Source: an uncultured bacterium (lineage in GTDB: Bacteria > Cyanobacteriota > Vampirovibrionia > Gastranaerophilales > Gastranaerophilaceae). From it: 7,472 nucleotides of DNA. Shown here one piece after another: positions 6,869 through 7,472 of the stretch; position 1 is the first letter of the stretch, and every line of letters begins with the position of its first letter. Below the pieces are notes generated by a model. That model had not been told where the DNA came from. It was given only the letters and a program-made list of their open reading frames with translations, and did not search any database. The position numbers and the translations under genes were made by a program. The stretch is taken from assembly GCA_949299435.1 (NCBI GenBank), contig CASGAK010000020.1, positions 1-7,472 of the forward strand, in the 5' to 3' direction.

Positions 6869-6881
6869 ACAATTGACAGTT
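6860..6881. repeat. Imperfect inverted repeat AACTATCAA / TTGACAGTT
   Basis: Nine-base arms, 6860-6868 and 6873-6881, match at eight of nine positions around a 4-nt spacer. The right arm and spacer give CAATTGACA (6870-6878), which recurs at 7340-7348 in the palindrome before the XRE gene. It could be an operator over the tRNA-proximal promoter, or chance in A+T-rich DNA. Confidence 0.35.
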
Positions 6882-7089
6882 GTTATTCTCTCATAAAGGA
6901 TTTTAAATTTCAAGTATTTATTTATCTTTTTTATTTTTATAATTTTTTTGCTACAGTTTTTGCATTAAGAAATCTTCCACAATATATCCCTTAAACATTC
7001 AACTCATCAAATCTTTTCATTAACAAATTAAACATTAAAGCTACACATAAAAGACGAATGCTTAAATATAAAAATCTGCTTTTGAATTA

Positions 7090-7287
7090 TTATTTACACT
7101 GTTTTTTACCGTTCCAAGACAAATCATCACAATATAAATAATCCATATTTTCATTATATATTACCCAAGCGGCACAGCCATAACCGTTTAAATTACCGGG
7201 TTTTGATAAGTTACAATATTTTTCAAAAGATAAAGGATCAGCCTCCATCATTCCCAATGGTACTACTCCATATTTTGTATCCTTAAT
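7090..7287 (-). pseudogene. C-terminal remnant of a prepilin-like (type IV pilin/pseudopilin) gene
   Basis: A 65-codon open minus frame ends in tandem TAA codons and has an in-frame TAA immediately upstream (7290-7288). The translation includes YGVVPLGMMEADPLSFEKYC, NGYGCAAWVIYNENMDYL and CDDLSWNGKKQC, with several cysteines and aromatic residues. It reads like the C-terminal pilin domain of prepilin-like proteins that I associate with Gastranaerophilales genomes. The defining N-terminal G/FTLxE prepilin signal and hydrophobic helix are absent, and nothing coding is visible further upstream. The likely explanation is loss of the 5' part by deletion or recombination. An internal ATG (7251-7249) could in principle start a short peptide, but I see no convincing ribosome site. 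The remnant reading is moderate; the family is from memory. Confidence 0.55.
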
Positions 7288-7314
7288 TTACGCAAAAACT
7301 ATTTTTTACATCAT

Positions 7315-7342
7315 ATAATACAATTTTTATATACTTTGTCAA
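7315..7342 (-). promoter_or_regulatory. Leftward promoter-like sequence from the palindrome
   Basis: On the minus strand, a perfect -35 TTGACA (7342-7337), a 16-nt spacer and TATTAT (7320-7315, five of six) form the best promoter match in the right-hand region. It points toward the prepilin remnant, so it may be the surviving promoter of a lost gene, or may drive an antisense or leader RNA. Its -35 lies inside the 16-bp palindrome. Confidence 0.5.
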
Positions 7343-7350
7343 TTGACAAA
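7335..7350. promoter_or_regulatory. Perfect 16-bp palindrome, candidate operator of the XRE regulator
   Basis: TTTGTCAATTGACAAA reads identically on both strands and lies 62 bp upstream of the XRE-type ATG. Each half contains a consensus TTGACA -35 box, one per strand. XRE repressors commonly bind dyad sites near their own promoters, so autoregulation is a natural reading but is inferred. The rightward TTGACA (7343-7348) has no good -10 at 16-18 nt (TTAATT at 7366-7371 is poor). Confidence 0.55.
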
Positions 7351-7388
7351 ATATGTTTTATATCGTTAATTAAGAATTCGATACTCGT

Positions 7389-7394
7389 TATACT
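7389..7394 (+). promoter_or_regulatory. Possible -10 box of the XRE regulator gene
   Basis: TATACT (five of six matches) lies 18 bp before the ATG at 7413. A weak -35-like TTAATT (7366-7371) is 17 nt upstream. A short dyad TATCG (7361-7365) / CGATA (7379-7383) surrounds that -35 region and could be a second operator. Confidence 0.3.
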
Positions 7395-7412
7395 TTGAAT
7401 TGAAAAGAATTT

Positions 7413-7472
7413 ATGGACGATATAAAAACATTATTTGGTAAAAAAGTAAAAGAGTTACGTATAAAGAAAAAA
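7413..7472 (+). CDS. XRE-family helix-turn-helix regulator, N-terminal fragment cut by window edge
   Basis: Twenty codons are visible, starting MDDIKTLFGKKVKELRIKKK and open to the right edge. The pattern LFGKKVKELRxKKx is the usual first helix of XRE/Cro-C1 helix-turn-helix proteins, in which a G-L-S/T-Q segment normally follows. Such proteins are DNA-binding repressors, often of phages, toxin-antitoxin or RM modules, but also of host genes. The upstream GAAAAG is only a weak ribosome site. The palindrome at 7335-7350 and the -10-like TATACT lie just upstream. The short visible length limits certainty about class and function. Confidence 0.7.
   Translation, partial: MDDIKTLFGKKVKELRIKKK

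Larger units (their letters stand above)
6762..7089. other. Intergenic stretch without a gene, very A+T-rich
   Basis: No open frame of useful length on either strand. On the minus strand upstream of the tRNA, TTGATA (6868-6863) and TATAAT (6847-6842) lie 15 nt apart. A second TTGATA (6827-6822) has a weak CATTAA 17 nt downstream. Either could drive the tRNA. An imperfect inverted repeat lies at 6860-6881, and AATTTAATTA is repeated about 14 bp apart around 6838-6860. The remainder (about 6900-7089) shows only A+T-rich sequence. Confidence 0.5.

Noticed and set aside
6890..7089. Possible small RNA or further gene remnant left of the prepilin fragment
   Set aside because: Only A+T-rich sequence with scattered stops in all frames; no stable hairpin followed by a T-run and no recognisable peptide.
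1..7472. CRISPR array or insertion sequence with terminal inverted repeats
   Set aside because: No regularly spaced direct repeats, transposase motifs or paired terminal repeats were seen in the window.

Overview
The window is A+T-rich (about 30% G+C by eye) bacterial chromosomal DNA with compact genes and Shine-Dalgarno-type starts. Low G+C, a divergent short phosphoglucose isomerase, an HEIGH-type metallopeptidase and a prepilin-like tail with GYGCAAWVIYNENMD all recall gut Candidatus Gastranaerophilales (Melainabacteria/Vampirovibrionia). That assignment rests on memory of protein style; an A+T-rich Firmicute is not excluded.

Layout, left to right. Positions 1-122 have no recognisable gene and are clearly richer in G+C (about 44%). 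A DUF2971-family protein (123-1040, minus) follows. Next is glucose-6-phosphate isomerase (1183-2493, minus), with a convincing intrinsic terminator at 1120-1152. Divergent from it is a DegT-like (PLP aminotransferase fold) protein (2598-3404, plus) that seems to lack its usual C-terminal tail. It converges on, and overlaps by 4 bp, a small four-repeat TPR protein (3401-3883, minus).

The best-defined module is a type II restriction-modification operon read leftward: a C5-cytosine methyltransferase (4674-5663) followed, with a 35-bp overlap, by a restriction endonuclease (3968-4708). The endonuclease is recognisably a HinP1I homologue, so the predicted target is GCGC. The methyltransferase is expected to protect the sites the nuclease would cut. 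No controller (C) gene lies next to the pair. Divergent from the operon is an uncharacterised zinc-metallopeptidase-like protein (5770-6639, plus).

The right end holds a tRNA-Met(CAT) gene (6688-6761, minus) and then about 650 bp with no intact gene. This stretch contains the decayed C-terminal end of a prepilin-like gene (7090-7287, minus) and a perfect 16-bp palindrome carrying back-to-back TTGACA boxes (7335-7350). The first 20 codons of an XRE-type helix-turn-helix regulator follow (7413 onward, plus), cut by the window edge. The mix of housekeeping genes (pgi, tRNA) with an RM system, a DUF2971 gene, a gene remnant and a phage-like regulator suggests a chromosomal region with accessory insertions. 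I found no wholly new multi-gene system that I can defend. The items most worth checking are the HinP1I-type RM, the metallopeptidase beside it, and the palindrome/XRE/remnant arrangement at the right edge.
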